Source: Akkermansiaceae bacterium (GTDB lineage: Bacteria; Verrucomicrobiota; Verrucomicrobiia; Verrucomicrobiales; Akkermansiaceae). From it: a stretch of DNA of 38,462 nucleotides. Below the pieces are notes generated by a model. The model saw only the letters and a program-made list of their open reading frames with translations, was not told the origin of the DNA and ran no database searches. Of the stretch, positions 18,506 to 25,827 are shown in pieces. Every line of letters starts with the position of its first letter. Within the stretch, counting starts at the first letter, position 1. The stretch lies in NCBI GenBank assembly GCA_025354565.1, contig JANXMQ010000235.1, positions 1 through 38,462 on the forward strand, written 5' to 3'. Position numbers and translations under genes: made by a program.

Positions 18506-18508
18506 CTT
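18479..18508 (+). repeat. attL: 30-bp tRNA-Ala 3'-end attachment repeat
   Basis: These 30 bp (T-arm, acceptor arm and 3 bp beyond) recur at 23884-23913 with one mismatch (A18489 against G23894). Direct repeats of a tRNA 3' end bracketing an integrase gene mark an integrated element. Confidence 0.92.
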
Positions 18509-18584
18509 CTTTGATTTTCAATGACTTACGTTTTTTTGGCCTGCTGGGTGTGACCTAAACTGTGTGCTACTTATTTCCGGGCAT

Positions 18585-18617
18585 AAAAATACCGCCACCC
18601 TGCTTCCAAGGTGGCGG
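18585..18617 (-). terminator. Terminator of the element's last gene
   Basis: The 8-bp stem CCGCCACC (18592-18599) with GGTGGCGG (18610-18617), 10-nt loop, is followed on the minus strand by TATTTTTA. It lies 33 bp past the small gene's stop codon. Confidence 0.75.
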
Positions 18618-18650
18618 CGTCCCGACCGGTGATGAACGGCACCAGAAATT

Positions 18651-19010
18651 TTAGCCTGCGAAGGCGTTGCGGTTGAGGATACGATGCACGGTAAAATTGT
18701 GCCTTGTTGGCGTCGAGTATGCCCGCGCTGTTGGCTTGCCTGACTGAGCAACCTCCTGCGCGGCCTGCCTGACTATTTGGCGGACCGTCTCCAAGTCGAT
18801 CCTTGGCGCGGCCTGTTTAGGCATGTGGACGGGCGCGGCCTTGTGGACGGGTGCGGCAAGTTTGCGTTTCACGATGGCATTTCCTGCCGAGAGGTGGTGC
18901 GCAGAAATCTGTTCCGCCGTGGGGCTGGTCTTGCGAGATTCTTGCAGCTTGCGAGCGATGATGGCATTGCCATCGTGCATGGATTGGTCGTGGATCTGTT
19001 TTGCGTTCAT
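18651..19010 (-). CDS. Small element protein with internal duplication, function unknown
   Basis: This 119-residue basic protein starts at ATG 19010 (MNAKQIHDQSMHDGNAI); the longer frame uses a TTG. It contains two versions of one motif: QIHDQSMHDGNAIIARKL and QISAHHLSAGNAIVKRKL, each about 18 residues and separated by about 14. A Pro/Ala/His linker and a helical stretch (LETVRQIVRQAAQEVAQ) follow. It is the last gene of the element, downstream of the palindrome cluster and followed by a terminator. The duplicated motif may bind DNA or a partner protein. No known family is recognised, so no function is assigned. Confidence 0.65.
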   Translation of the reverse strand: MNAKQIHDQSMHDGNAIIARKLQESRKTSPTAEQISAHHLSAGNAIVKRKLAAPVHKAAPVHMPKQAAPRIDLETVRQIVRQAAQEVAQSGKPTARAYSTPTRHNFTVHRILNRNAFAG

Positions 19011-19327
19011 CGGGACTGATTCAATCAGGCGTTTCAATTTTAAACAAGCGTTTAAATCGGTCGTTGCGTTTTAAGGTTTATTTTTTTATGTGCAGGTTTT
19101 CCTAACACCCGGACACAACCTAAGTCCTTTATTATCAACGGATAGATTCCTTGATGCCCGGTAGAGGGGGTAGGGCAGGGCTTGACGGGGGAGGCCTTGG
19201 ATGAGTGGCGTTTTGAATCTGTCTCATAATTCCAGATGTATATAGATGTGAGATTATGAGACAACGGCCTTCCCTCCGTCTCATAATAGTTTTGAGACTA
19301 TTATGAGACTACGAGAAAACCTTGTGG
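19011..19327. other. Intergenic control region of the element
   Basis: This 317-bp stretch separates the ATPase stop from the small gene's start. It holds the GTCTCATAAT palindrome cluster (19221-19309), an AT-rich tract at 19040-19090 with TTTAAAC repeats, and a G-rich patch at 19161-19200. An origin of replication, an operator for the small gene, or both, would fit here. Confidence 0.55.
19221..19309. repeat. Four half-sites of GTCTCATAAT in two inverted pairs
   Basis: GTCTCATAAT at 19221-19230 is inverted as ATTATGAGAC at 19253-19262. GTCTCATAATAG at 19278-19289 is inverted perfectly as CTATTATGAGAC at 19298-19309, around an 8-nt centre. A further TGAGACTA occurs at 19293-19300 and 19304-19311. 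Evenly repeated, identical 10-12-nt half-sites near replication genes are typical of iterons or multi-operator control regions. The outer pair encloses 22 bp, the inner pair 8 bp. Confidence 0.8.
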
Positions 19328-20452
19328 CTAAAAGGGTTTGGCGCGGTCCCAGCTTCCGTCGGTGCCTTGAATTATAGCGCCCTTTTGTTGGAGTTCCTTT
19401 GTCAACCTGTAGAACGTGGGCTTCGTGATTCCATGCTCATCGTCGGCACGCTTGCGCCATGCTGGTTTTGATGCCGCTGGAAGCAGTTCAAGCAGGGCGT
19501 CGGGACTCACTTCGGGCTTACGGCCAAGCTTGGATCGGCTGGTTGCCATGATGGAATCTTCGTGGTGAACGATGCAAGAAGTGATCTCCTTCCCCCTGCG
19601 GTCGATTCCAAGAACTACGGTCTTGAGGGAAAAAGGCATTGATTCACCGGCTGGCATGTCCCGCTGTTTAGTGACTCGCACGGTGGAAACCGTTTCGCCC
19701 TCGGGCCGGGTAACCTCGATCTCAGTATCCACGGCAGCGCGTAGCGATGAGTGCCCGCGTGCCCCTCGGGCTTCGTCCTTGCCACAATGATGAACTACTG
19801 CGACATGCGCCCCGGTGGCGGCGCGTATGGCGTCGATTGCAGACACCGCCGCCGTCATGTCTTGCCCGCTATTTTCGTCGCCGCCTGCCATCGCTCGGGC
19901 AAGGGTGTCGAGAATGACGAGACGGCAAGGCATGGCGCTTTCAGCGGCGGCTTGCTTCACGGATTGCGCCAGTCTGGCAGCGTGCCCGCGTTCCAGTAGG
20001 GACACAGGAGCGAAGCAGAAAAACAACGGTGCATCCTCGGGCAAGCGCCCTTCCCGTTTCAGTGCCTCAATCCGATTGCGGACACCGAAAGCCCCTTCAA
20101 GCGCGACATAGACAACCGCGCCTTGGTCAACTTGGAGTTCATCGCGGAAATCCACGCCAGTCGCCACACAAACGGCGAGGTCGAGAACCCAGAACGATTT
20201 CCCGCAGTTGCTCGGGCCATAGATTACGCTCGCTCCGCCTTCCGTTAGGAGAGACTCCACAAAGTCGGCAACCACGGCCATCCCCGAAGTGAGTCCGGCG
20301 CGTGTGATTGGAAATCCCTCGGGCTTGGCCTGCGGCGCGACTGCCACTGGCGACTGGATCGGCTCGGCACTCAGGACGGCAGCGCGTAGGGCTTCCCGGC
20401 CTGCGGTATTGAGAATGGCGCGGGCGTCTTTTGCTAGGGTGGCGTCACTCAT
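19328..20452 (-). CDS. RepA/RecA-like ATPase with C-terminal winged helix (element replication)
   Basis: This 374-residue protein starts at ATG 20452 (MSDATLAKDARAIL), overlapping the primase stop by 8 bp. A longer frame adds 66 Arg/Pro-rich residues that shadow the primase gene. It has Walker A GPSNCGKS (79-86), Walker B LVILDT (Asp about 182), and HVAVVHHCGKDEARGARGHSSLRAA (quoted in parts), as in hexameric RepA-type helicases and RecA-fold AAA ATPases of phages and plasmids. The C-terminal ~70 residues form a likely winged helix (ITKPTFYRLTKELQQKGAI). It probably acts as the element's replicative helicase with the adjacent primase. Confidence 0.85.
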   Translation of the reverse strand: MSDATLAKDARAILNTAGREALRAAVLSAEPIQSPVAVAPQAKPEGFPITRAGLTSGMAVVADFVESLLTEGGASVIYGPSNCGKSFWVLDLAVCVATGVDFRDELQVDQGAVVYVALEGAFGVRNRIEALKREGRLPEDAPLFFCFAPVSLLERGHAARLAQSVKQAAAESAMPCRLVILDTLARAMAGGDENSGQDMTAAVSAIDAIRAATGAHVAVVHHCGKDEARGARGHSSLRAAVDTEIEVTRPEGETVSTVRVTKQRDMPAGESMPFSLKTVVLGIDRRGKEITSCIVHHEDSIMATSRSKLGRKPEVSPDALLELLPAASKPAWRKRADDEHGITKPTFYRLTKELQQKGAIIQGTDGSWDRAKPF

Positions 20453-21428
20453 GGCTGGCGGTTCCCTTCCATGTGAGGATTTCCGCCGCGTGCCCTTTGA
20501 GAAGCTCGGCAACTTTCGCGGTGGCGGCTCGACCTGGCGGATCGGCATCGAAACACAAGACAACCCGCTTCCCCCGGAATAGCGGTGCCCAGTCCCTCGG
20601 AAATGACGTGCCCGGTGACGCCACGCAAGCGGCGGTGCCATCGTCTTCAAGTCCGGCTTCTATCAAAGCCATGCAGTCGCTCTCGCCTTCGGTCAGATAG
20701 ACAGTGCGGGTGTTCGCCTTTACCCACTCCAAGCGCCACGGGCCGAGTGCCTTTCCGACGATCCACCGGAAACGGAACTTGCCGGACGGGTGCGGGTTCC
20801 TCCATTTCAATCCATGCGAATAGGCGTAGCAAAGCCATCCATCGGCAAGGCCAAGCCCGGAGCTTCCCCATGAAGCCAAGCGGAGAGTTTCGCGGTCGAG
20901 GCCAAGGCTTGCGGCGATGTCGTCAACGATGGGTTCGCCGGCGTGGAAGGCATCGGAGAATGCGAGTCTTGCGGCGTGAACGGTTTCCCGCTCGCCATCG
21001 GATAGAACGAAAGGCGGCTCGGGTTGCATGGCGGGCCGTGGCGGTGCCGTGGCGGGCCTTGTGGCGGTTCCTGCGGTCGCCTGTGGCAGATAGAGGCCAA
21101 GGGCGGCGGCAACGTCGGTAACGGCCTCGGGGAAGGTCGAACTACGGCCTAGCCACTGACTGACGGCGAACACGTCGCCGGTGAATCCGCACGGGAAGCA
21201 ACCGCATGTTTCGTGATTGGTGCCGAAAACTGCGAAGCTAGGGGCGCGGTCGTCATGGACGGGACACCGACCGACAAGGCGGGTGACATTCCTGCGGAGT
21301 TCTACGCCACGGGCGGCGAGGTAGTCGGGCAAGCGGTGGCGCATGGCTTCCAGTGTCTCTGAATCAATTCTGCGACGGTCGGGGATAGGTTTGTGTGAAT
21401 GATCTGGCGGCTTGATTTGGATGTTCAT
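20445..21428 (-). CDS. DNA primase with CHC2 zinc finger and Toprim domain (element-encoded)
   Basis: This 327-residue protein has a CHC2-type zinc-binding domain (Cys55 and His58 in GRCPVHDDRAPSF; Cys77 and Cys80 in CGCFPCGFTGD), a middle region (about 140-230), and a Toprim domain: Glu247 in VYLTEGESD and Asp294/Asp296 in VLCFDADPPGR. Those residues bind the catalytic metals. It lacks the DnaB-binding C-terminal domain of host DnaG, as expected of phage, plasmid and satellite primases. Its stop overlaps the start of the ATPase gene, so the two are translationally coupled and likely form one replication module. Confidence 0.9.
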   Translation of the reverse strand: MNIQIKPPDHSHKPIPDRRRIDSETLEAMRHRLPDYLAARGVELRRNVTRLVGRCPVHDDRAPSFAVFGTNHETCGCFPCGFTGDVFAVSQWLGRSSTFPEAVTDVAAALGLYLPQATAGTATRPATAPPRPAMQPEPPFVLSDGERETVHAARLAFSDAFHAGEPIVDDIAASLGLDRETLRLASWGSSGLGLADGWLCYAYSHGLKWRNPHPSGKFRFRWIVGKALGPWRLEWVKANTRTVYLTEGESDCMALIEAGLEDDGTAACVASPGTSFPRDWAPLFRGKRVVLCFDADPPGRAATAKVAELLKGHAAEILTWKGTASHE

Positions 21429-21518
21429 TTTTGTTCATGTTAGAAGTTAGTGTATCATTAAAGCATCTTGCTGCCGCTGCATCGAGTTGTGTAAAAAAAC
21501 TGCGCCCGCTTTTATTCG

Positions 21519-22121
21519 TTAGATAACAGGCACTAACGGAAATTTGATCTCTGCCACGCGGGCGGCGGCTTCGGAAAAGGCTTGTTCATCCGGCGCTAGC
21601 TCGAATCTGCGAACGGCGGCACGGGCGATTTCTACTGTCGCTTCTGCATCCTCCGCCGCTAGCTCGATGCGTTCACGTTCCTGATAGATTTTGTAACGGT
21701 CCGTCTTGGATGCAAAAAGATTGATGGTGATCTCAGCGGCCTGCTTCAATTTTGCCTCGATGAATCCCGGTTGGGCTTTGGCGCGTTCGGCGATCATGAC
21801 ATTAAGGATTTCGCAAATCTCAGGTGCGTTATGTTGCAGGTATGATTCTGCAGCGGCACGTTGCCTCGGCTCAATAGCCCATTCGCGAAACTCTTCGATT
21901 GCTTTTCGAGCTTCGGTTAGGTCAAGTCGGGCGCGGATACGTGCGGTGGCATCGTTGCCGATTGGCTCAGCAACCCTTCGCTCACAATCGGCGGAAAATG
22001 CTTCGAGTTGCGCCTTTTCCGTGACGGGTGCGAGTCTTGCGGCGTTTAGCGCGTTGGTATAGTTTGCGATTTCTTTTGATGGTTTCATGGTCATTGTTTG
22101 TGTGGTTAGAGTTAGAATCAT
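21519..22121 (-). CDS. Coiled-coil protein of the element, function unknown
   Basis: This 200-residue protein is almost wholly charged and helical, with long Ala/Glu/Arg/Lys stretches (KIYQERERIELAAEDAEATVEIA in the middle, quoted in parts), so a coiled coil is likely. Its ATG overlaps the stop of the upstream HTH gene (ATGA at 22118-22121). Internal Met codons at residues 10 and 12 are alternative starts. A 90-bp gap separates it from the primase gene. I do not recognise a family. Its position between excisionase-like and primase genes suggests an accessory replication or DNA-binding role, by inference only. Confidence 0.7.
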   Translation of the reverse strand: MILTLTTQTMTMKPSKEIANYTNALNAARLAPVTEKAQLEAFSADCERRVAEPIGNDATARIRARLDLTEARKAIEEFREWAIEPRQRAAAESYLQHNAPEICEILNVMIAERAKAQPGFIEAKLKQAAEITINLFASKTDRYKIYQERERIELAAEDAEATVEIARAAVRRFELAPDEQAFSEAAARVAEIKFPLVPVI

Positions 22122-22339
22122 GCGAGTTCCCGCGCCTCACATTCCGCTAGGAATTGGCGGATCGTGGGAACGTGATAGAGCCTTTTGCCGTAACCTGCGC
22201 CGGGTTGCTTGAGTGACAGTGAACGGATCGTCCCAGCCTTCCTTAGATTGAATAAAGGTGTGTGGGTGATGCCGAAATTGCGGGCTACGTATTTTTCGTC
22301 CGCCCACTCGGCTTCTTTATTTAGTGTTTTTTCTTTCAT
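22118..22339 (-). CDS. AlpA/excisionase-like helix-turn-helix protein
   Basis: This 73-residue protein has a MerR/AlpA-like winged HTH layout: WADEKYVARNFGITHTPLFNL (first helices, quoted in part: KYVARNFGITHTPL), then a wing region (TIRSLSLKQPGAGYGKRLYH) and a final helix VPTIRQFLAEC. Small proteins of this kind serve as excisionases or activators of integrase in tRNA-integrated elements. It lies next to the integrase gene but is separated from it by the integrase terminator, so it probably starts the second transcription unit. Confidence 0.75.
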   Translation of the reverse strand: MKEKTLNKEAEWADEKYVARNFGITHTPLFNLRKAGTIRSLSLKQPGAGYGKRLYHVPTIRQFLAECEARELA

Positions 22340-22435
22340 CGGCAGGATAAAGGGACACGTTTTTCTTATGTCGAGATGTTTTTCCAGTTTTACCTAACTC
22401 ACACGTTTTCAGTGTATTGAAGCGCGTTGATATAC

Positions 22436-22462
22436 AAAAAAGCCCGCCAGAAATGGGCGGGC
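22436..22462 (-). terminator. Terminator of the integrase gene
   Basis: GCCCGCC (22442-22448) and GGCGGGC (22456-22462) form a 7-bp GC stem, followed on the minus strand by six T. It lies 33 bp past the integrase stop. It separates the integrase from the downstream gene block. Confidence 0.88.
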
Positions 22463-22494
22463 TTCATGTTTTTTTCCAAGGCTGGAAGGTCTTT

Positions 22495-23745
22495 TTACAG
22501 GCTCGGCAGTTTTGCGATAGCCTCGCGCAATGCCGATTCGTCAGCGTGACTGTAAATCTGATGGCTTTCTCGGGTAGAATGACCCGTTAGAGACATGCGG
22601 TCTTCTTCACTTACACCAGCGTTCCGCAACCAACTTGTGAAGGTGTGGCGGAGACTGTGGAAGCCCCGCTCGTATGTGACCCTGCCAGCCCCTCTAGTCT
22701 CGCCCGCTTCGATGTCGCGGGACGGTTTGCCGCGATCCACGCTAGCGGCCTGCATGACCTTGTTGAACGTCTGAGAAAGCCCGGCACGGTCGCCGATTTT
22801 CAGCTTTGCGAGACTTGGAAAAACCGGGGCGTTCGGGGTATCGTCCGCGACTGGAGCGGCGAGCAAATAAGCGAGCAAGTCTGATTGAATCGGTATGCGG
22901 ACTTCCCGTTTTTTCTTCTTGGTCTTAGATGGAACCAGCGTGATACGTTTCGCTTCGAGGTCCACCGATTGCCAAGAGAGTTTTGAGGCATCGCCAAGCC
23001 GCAGTCCTGTAAATGCGGCTGTGAGAATAAGCCCGCGCCATTCCTCGCTCGGGGCGTGCTTCATGAGCAAGGCAACCTCTTCACCCGTGAACGGCTTCCG
23101 GTCGAGGCTGTCGCTAGTGTCGATAACATCGAGTGAAGTGAACGGATTGAACGAAACTAGACCTTCGCGAATCGCGGCACGAAACACCCCGCCCGCGTCC
23201 TTCGTGTAAGCTAAGACGGTTTTACCACTTCTCCCGGCATCCTGCAAACCCTCCCGCCAGCGGCGAGCGTCCTGCGATGTGAGGCTTTCCAGCGGACGCT
23301 TGCGCCGCTCGTCGCCAAGCCATGCAAGCAAAGCGTCGGTGTGGCATTTGTATCTCGCCATCGTCGCCTTGCTAGAATCTCGGGACTTCCTGCGAAGCCA
23401 TTCAATCGCCCAAGATTCAATCGTCCACTCTTCGAGAATTTCCCCCGTCGCTAACTGAAGGAGTTTTGAAAGGTATCGGCGAGCGGTGGGTGCCGTGAAC
23501 GTCTCGCGCTCGATCTCGGCGACGGCATCGGCCAAGATGAGTTTTGCCCGTTGCGCTCGGTCGCTTCCAGCGGCCATGACGGCCTTGCGGTTCCGTTCCA
23601 ATTCATCGGCGAACTGCTGAGCCAATTTCTTGTTCGAGCATCCGGTGGACTTTCTGACTTTTGAAACCTCGCCCGTCTTCGGGTCAGTTAGATAGAACTG
23701 ACATTGCCAAATTTTGCTTTCCGGTCGTTTGTTAATACTAGCCAT
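22495..23745 (-). CDS. Tyrosine recombinase / site-specific integrase of the element
   Basis: This 416-residue integrase has an N-terminal arm-binding region (1-60), a core-binding SAM-like domain (about 100-200) and a catalytic domain with Arg249 (FTGLRLGD), a Lys in the strand after it (TKKKKREV), His363 and Arg366 (HSLRHTF), His389 (TGHS) and the nucleophile Tyr398 (HQIYSH). All residues needed for strand exchange are present, so it is probably active. It is transcribed away from the right attachment site, which is about 140 bp upstream of its start, and has its own terminator. It integrates the element into tRNA-Ala. Confidence 0.96.
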   Translation of the reverse strand: MASINKRPESKIWQCQFYLTDPKTGEVSKVRKSTGCSNKKLAQQFADELERNRKAVMAAGSDRAQRAKLILADAVAEIERETFTAPTARRYLSKLLQLATGEILEEWTIESWAIEWLRRKSRDSSKATMARYKCHTDALLAWLGDERRKRPLESLTSQDARRWREGLQDAGRSGKTVLAYTKDAGGVFRAAIREGLVSFNPFTSLDVIDTSDSLDRKPFTGEEVALLMKHAPSEEWRGLILTAAFTGLRLGDASKLSWQSVDLEAKRITLVPSKTKKKKREVRIPIQSDLLAYLLAAPVADDTPNAPVFPSLAKLKIGDRAGLSQTFNKVMQAASVDRGKPSRDIEAGETRGAGRVTYERGFHSLRHTFTSWLRNAGVSEEDRMSLTGHSTRESHQIYSHADESALREAIAKLPSL

Positions 23746-24126
23746 ATTTTTCGGGATTAAGTCGGTTTTTCGTTAGGACTGTGTCCAGACTGTGACCTAG
23801 TTTTGCCATCCTTGCAAGTTTTTACTATTCTGATAGTGCTTAAAACAAGGGTTTTCATTGATCTAGCAAGGGGCGATTTCTTTTCAGCGGTTCGAATCCG
23901 CTACGCTCCACTTATTTTATGCTGTGCGTTAAGAGCAAGTAAAGCGCCCGCCCAGCCATTGAGTTGCGCGAAAGATCGCTACTCGTTGGCAATTTCACAA
24001 GTCTCCCAATAATTTCGCCCTGCAATTGCGGCGAGATGGATGATTGTCTGAAGCCTTGAGAATCAATGATATTCAAAGAGGGATTCAAGTTGGCACGCAG
24101 GGTGGTTTGACGGGCGTAGCCACAAA
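23746..24126. other. Integrase upstream region, right attachment site and flank
   Basis: This stretch holds the integrase promoter region, repeats of the ACTGTG/TGTGACCTA type at 23778-23799 (also at 18549-18566 by the other end), the right attachment site at 23884-23913, and 213 bp of host flank with no convincing gene. Confidence 0.6.
23884..23913 (+). repeat. attR: partial tRNA-Ala copy, right end of the element
   Basis: It repeats 18479-18508 with a single mismatch at position 23894 (T-loop TTCGAAT here, TTCAAAT in the intact tRNA). Only the T-arm and acceptor half are present, so no functional tRNA is encoded. Confidence 0.92.
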
Positions 24127-24534
24127 GTGCTTGGATATTCTGTTGAGGCCACGATTGAACTGACCATACCCGACTACCATAATCCCCATAAACTACCGAA
24201 AATTGTCGGCAGTCTAGCCGCAGCAATCGCCCTGTTAGTGCTTGGCGCATGGACTTATCAACTCACCAGCCGCAAGGGGATGATCATCACCACCTTCTTC
24301 GGCAGCTTTGGTTTGTTGTTCGCGGCTCACCAGCTTCACGTCACGCCTGCGAATGATTGGCCCGTTATTCTGCCCTTTTTCTCTGCCATGGTCTTCGGCG
24401 GACGTGGCTGTGCCATGTGGTGGCGGTCCCGCAAAGAAAAAGAACTCCGGCTGCCAGCTCTTCTACTGCTCATCGGCACCTGTGCTGCCTTGGTCGCGAC
24501 ATTTGCTGCGATTTTGAATCATGGAGCGATTTAA
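24127..24534 (+). CDS. Small integral membrane protein, four helices
   Basis: This 135-residue protein has about four membrane segments: IVGSLAAAIALLVLGAWTY, GMIITTFFGSFGLLFAAH, WPVILPFFSAMVFGG and ALLLLIGTCAALVATFAAIL. The start is uncertain: GTG 24127 is used here, the frame is open back to 24070, and no ATG exists near the beginning. Its stop codon overlaps that of the opposing ROK kinase gene inside TTTAAA (24531-24534). It lies just outside the integrated element, on the host side. I do not recognise the family. Confidence 0.6.
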   Translation: MLGYSVEATIELTIPDYHNPHKLPKIVGSLAAAIALLVLGAWTYQLTSRKGMIITTFFGSFGLLFAAHQLHVTPANDWPVILPFFSAMVFGGRGCAMWWRSRKEKELRLPALLLLIGTCAALVATFAAILNHGAI

Positions 24535-25466
24535 AGCGCTTCCAAACCTAACACCGCTGCGCCAATGATACCGGCTTCGTGGCCAAATGCGGCCGCTTTC
24601 ACTTGCAGATGGTCTTTGAATGGTCCGGAAAGCTGGGCGAAAAGATGTTTCTTGATTGGACCGAAAAGCACCTCGCCCGCGCGTGCGACGCCGCCGCCAA
24701 TGATAATCGCCCCGGGATTGAGCAGCCAGCAGCAGTTCATGGTCGCCGTGGCTAACAGCCGCCCCACACGATCCCATTGTGCCAGCGCGATGGGATCACC
24801 TTGTTGAGCCGCCGTGGCCAGAGCCCCGGGGCTGCAATCCTCATGTGGCATCTGAATGCCGGCCGCTTGGTAAGCCTCTCGCGCCGAGGCTGTGATTTCC
24901 CGGTTGCCGACGTAATCTTCTAACGCACCGAGGTTGCCATAGTGACCGGGAATGCCCTGCCAGTCGATGGATGTTTGGCCGATTTCCCCTGCACCAAAGC
25001 AGGCTCCACGGACCATCCTGCCATTCGCGATGATGGCCCCGCCTACGCCGGTGCCCAAGGCTATGAAAATGACATCTTCATACCCGCGGCCCGCACCGTG
25101 CTTCCACTCGGCCAGGGCCATGCACTTCGCGTCGTTATCAACCATGACGGGAAGACCGATTTTTTCCCGAAGAATCTTTTTGAGGGGGACCTTCTCCCAT
25201 CCCTTAACATTCGTTAGATTGTGGACCAGACCTTCCTTGAAATTGACGAAGCCAGGCATACCCACACCGATTGTGGATATTGCCGGATGCCTCCCCCGTA
25301 AATCCTCCACCGTGCGAACCATCGCTGCAATCAGCTCCTCACGGTCGAGAAATTCCTGAGTCGCAATCGGCGGTGCCAGATCGATAACATGGCTCTGGGA
25401 AACCACGGCAATTTTCACAGATGTTCCGCCGAAGTCGATTCCAAGGGTCAGGGGGCTGTCGCTCAT
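24531..25466 (-). CDS. ROK family sugar kinase (glucokinase-like)
   Basis: This 311-residue protein starts at ATG 25466 (MSDSPLTLGIDFGG); the same start is kept in the partial duplicate at 27869. It has the phosphate-binding DFGGTSVKIA, the catalytic Asp in VMVDNDAKCMALAEW and GTGVGGAIIANG. The usual ROK zinc motif (CxCGxxGCxE) is replaced by GHYGNLGALED, and the expected His of GEIGH is Gln (GEIGQTSID). It therefore belongs to a zinc-less ROK branch. It likely phosphorylates glucose or a related hexose with ATP. Its ancestral partner was coaX, as the duplicated junction shows. Confidence 0.9.
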   Translation of the reverse strand: MSDSPLTLGIDFGGTSVKIAVVSQSHVIDLAPPIATQEFLDREELIAAMVRTVEDLRGRHPAISTIGVGMPGFVNFKEGLVHNLTNVKGWEKVPLKKILREKIGLPVMVDNDAKCMALAEWKHGAGRGYEDVIFIALGTGVGGAIIANGRMVRGACFGAGEIGQTSIDWQGIPGHYGNLGALEDYVGNREITASAREAYQAAGIQMPHEDCSPGALATAAQQGDPIALAQWDRVGRLLATATMNCCWLLNPGAIIIGGGVARAGEVLFGPIKKHLFAQLSGPFKDHLQVKAAAFGHEAGIIGAAVLGLEAL

Positions 25467-25573
25467 TTCGAATGCGAGACCTATCTGATTCGCCTGGAAT
25501 GGCACGTTTTTTTCATCGGCCGGCGTTACAAAAACACGCGGGCGGCGACTTGGCGGAGGCCGTCGAGGGTGAT
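25317..25573 (-). repeat. Copy A of the coaX-3'/ROK-5' duplicated junction
   Basis: On the minus strand this holds the last ~16 codons of a coaX gene with its stop (25573-25526; reads NITLDGLRQVAARVFL), a 59-bp spacer, then the start of the intact ROK gene. It matches 27708-27975 with roughly a quarter of positions different. The coaX portion is a remnant without the rest of the gene. Confidence 0.85.
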
Positions 25574-25648
25574 ATTTGAGAAACCGAGGGTAGGGGAGCA
25601 GCGGTTTGCCATGAACGGGCATGCCAGAAACTAAAGGCTTTGGAATCT

Positions 25649-25664
25649 TGGCACGCTTGTTGCT
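25649..25664 (+). promoter_or_regulatory. Sigma-54 promoter of amt1
   Basis: TGGCACGCTTGTTGCT matches the sigma-54 consensus TGGCACG-N4-TTGCW at every fixed position, with the correct GG-GC spacing of 10 bp. The expected start of transcription is about 25675, giving a leader of about 150 nt before ATG 25828. Nitrogen-regulated ammonium transporters commonly use sigma-54. Confidence 0.88.
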
Positions 25665-25827
25665 TAAACGCCTTTTGATTTGCTGATGGCTCGCGCCAGT
25701 CAGCAGATCAAGGTTTTTGGTGTGCCTTAACCAGCCGTCTTTAGCGGTTCGTTAACAGAACAACAATAAAACAGACACTGCATATCCAACCAACAGAAAC
25801 AACAACACCGACTAACGAACAAATAAT

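Larger units (their letters stand above)
18506..23913. mobile_element. tRNA-Ala-integrated 5.4-kb element with integrase and its own primase/ATPase
   Basis: The element runs from the tRNA-Ala 3' end to the partial tRNA copy. Its six convincing genes are all on the minus strand: tyrosine integrase, AlpA-like HTH, coiled-coil protein, CHC2/Toprim primase, RepA/RecA-like ATPase and a small C-terminal gene. Overlapping starts and stops link HTH with the coiled-coil protein and primase with ATPase. A palindrome cluster lies at 19221-19309. No capsid, terminase, relaxase, transfer, toxin or resistance gene is present. The gene set (integration, excision, replication) fits a phage satellite or a minimal integrative plasmid. 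It may depend on a helper for spread; this is inference. Confidence 0.88.

Noticed and set aside
23912..24250. 112-residue minus-strand frame by the right attachment site
   Set aside because: It overlaps the membrane-protein gene on the other strand and looks like low-complexity chance coding.
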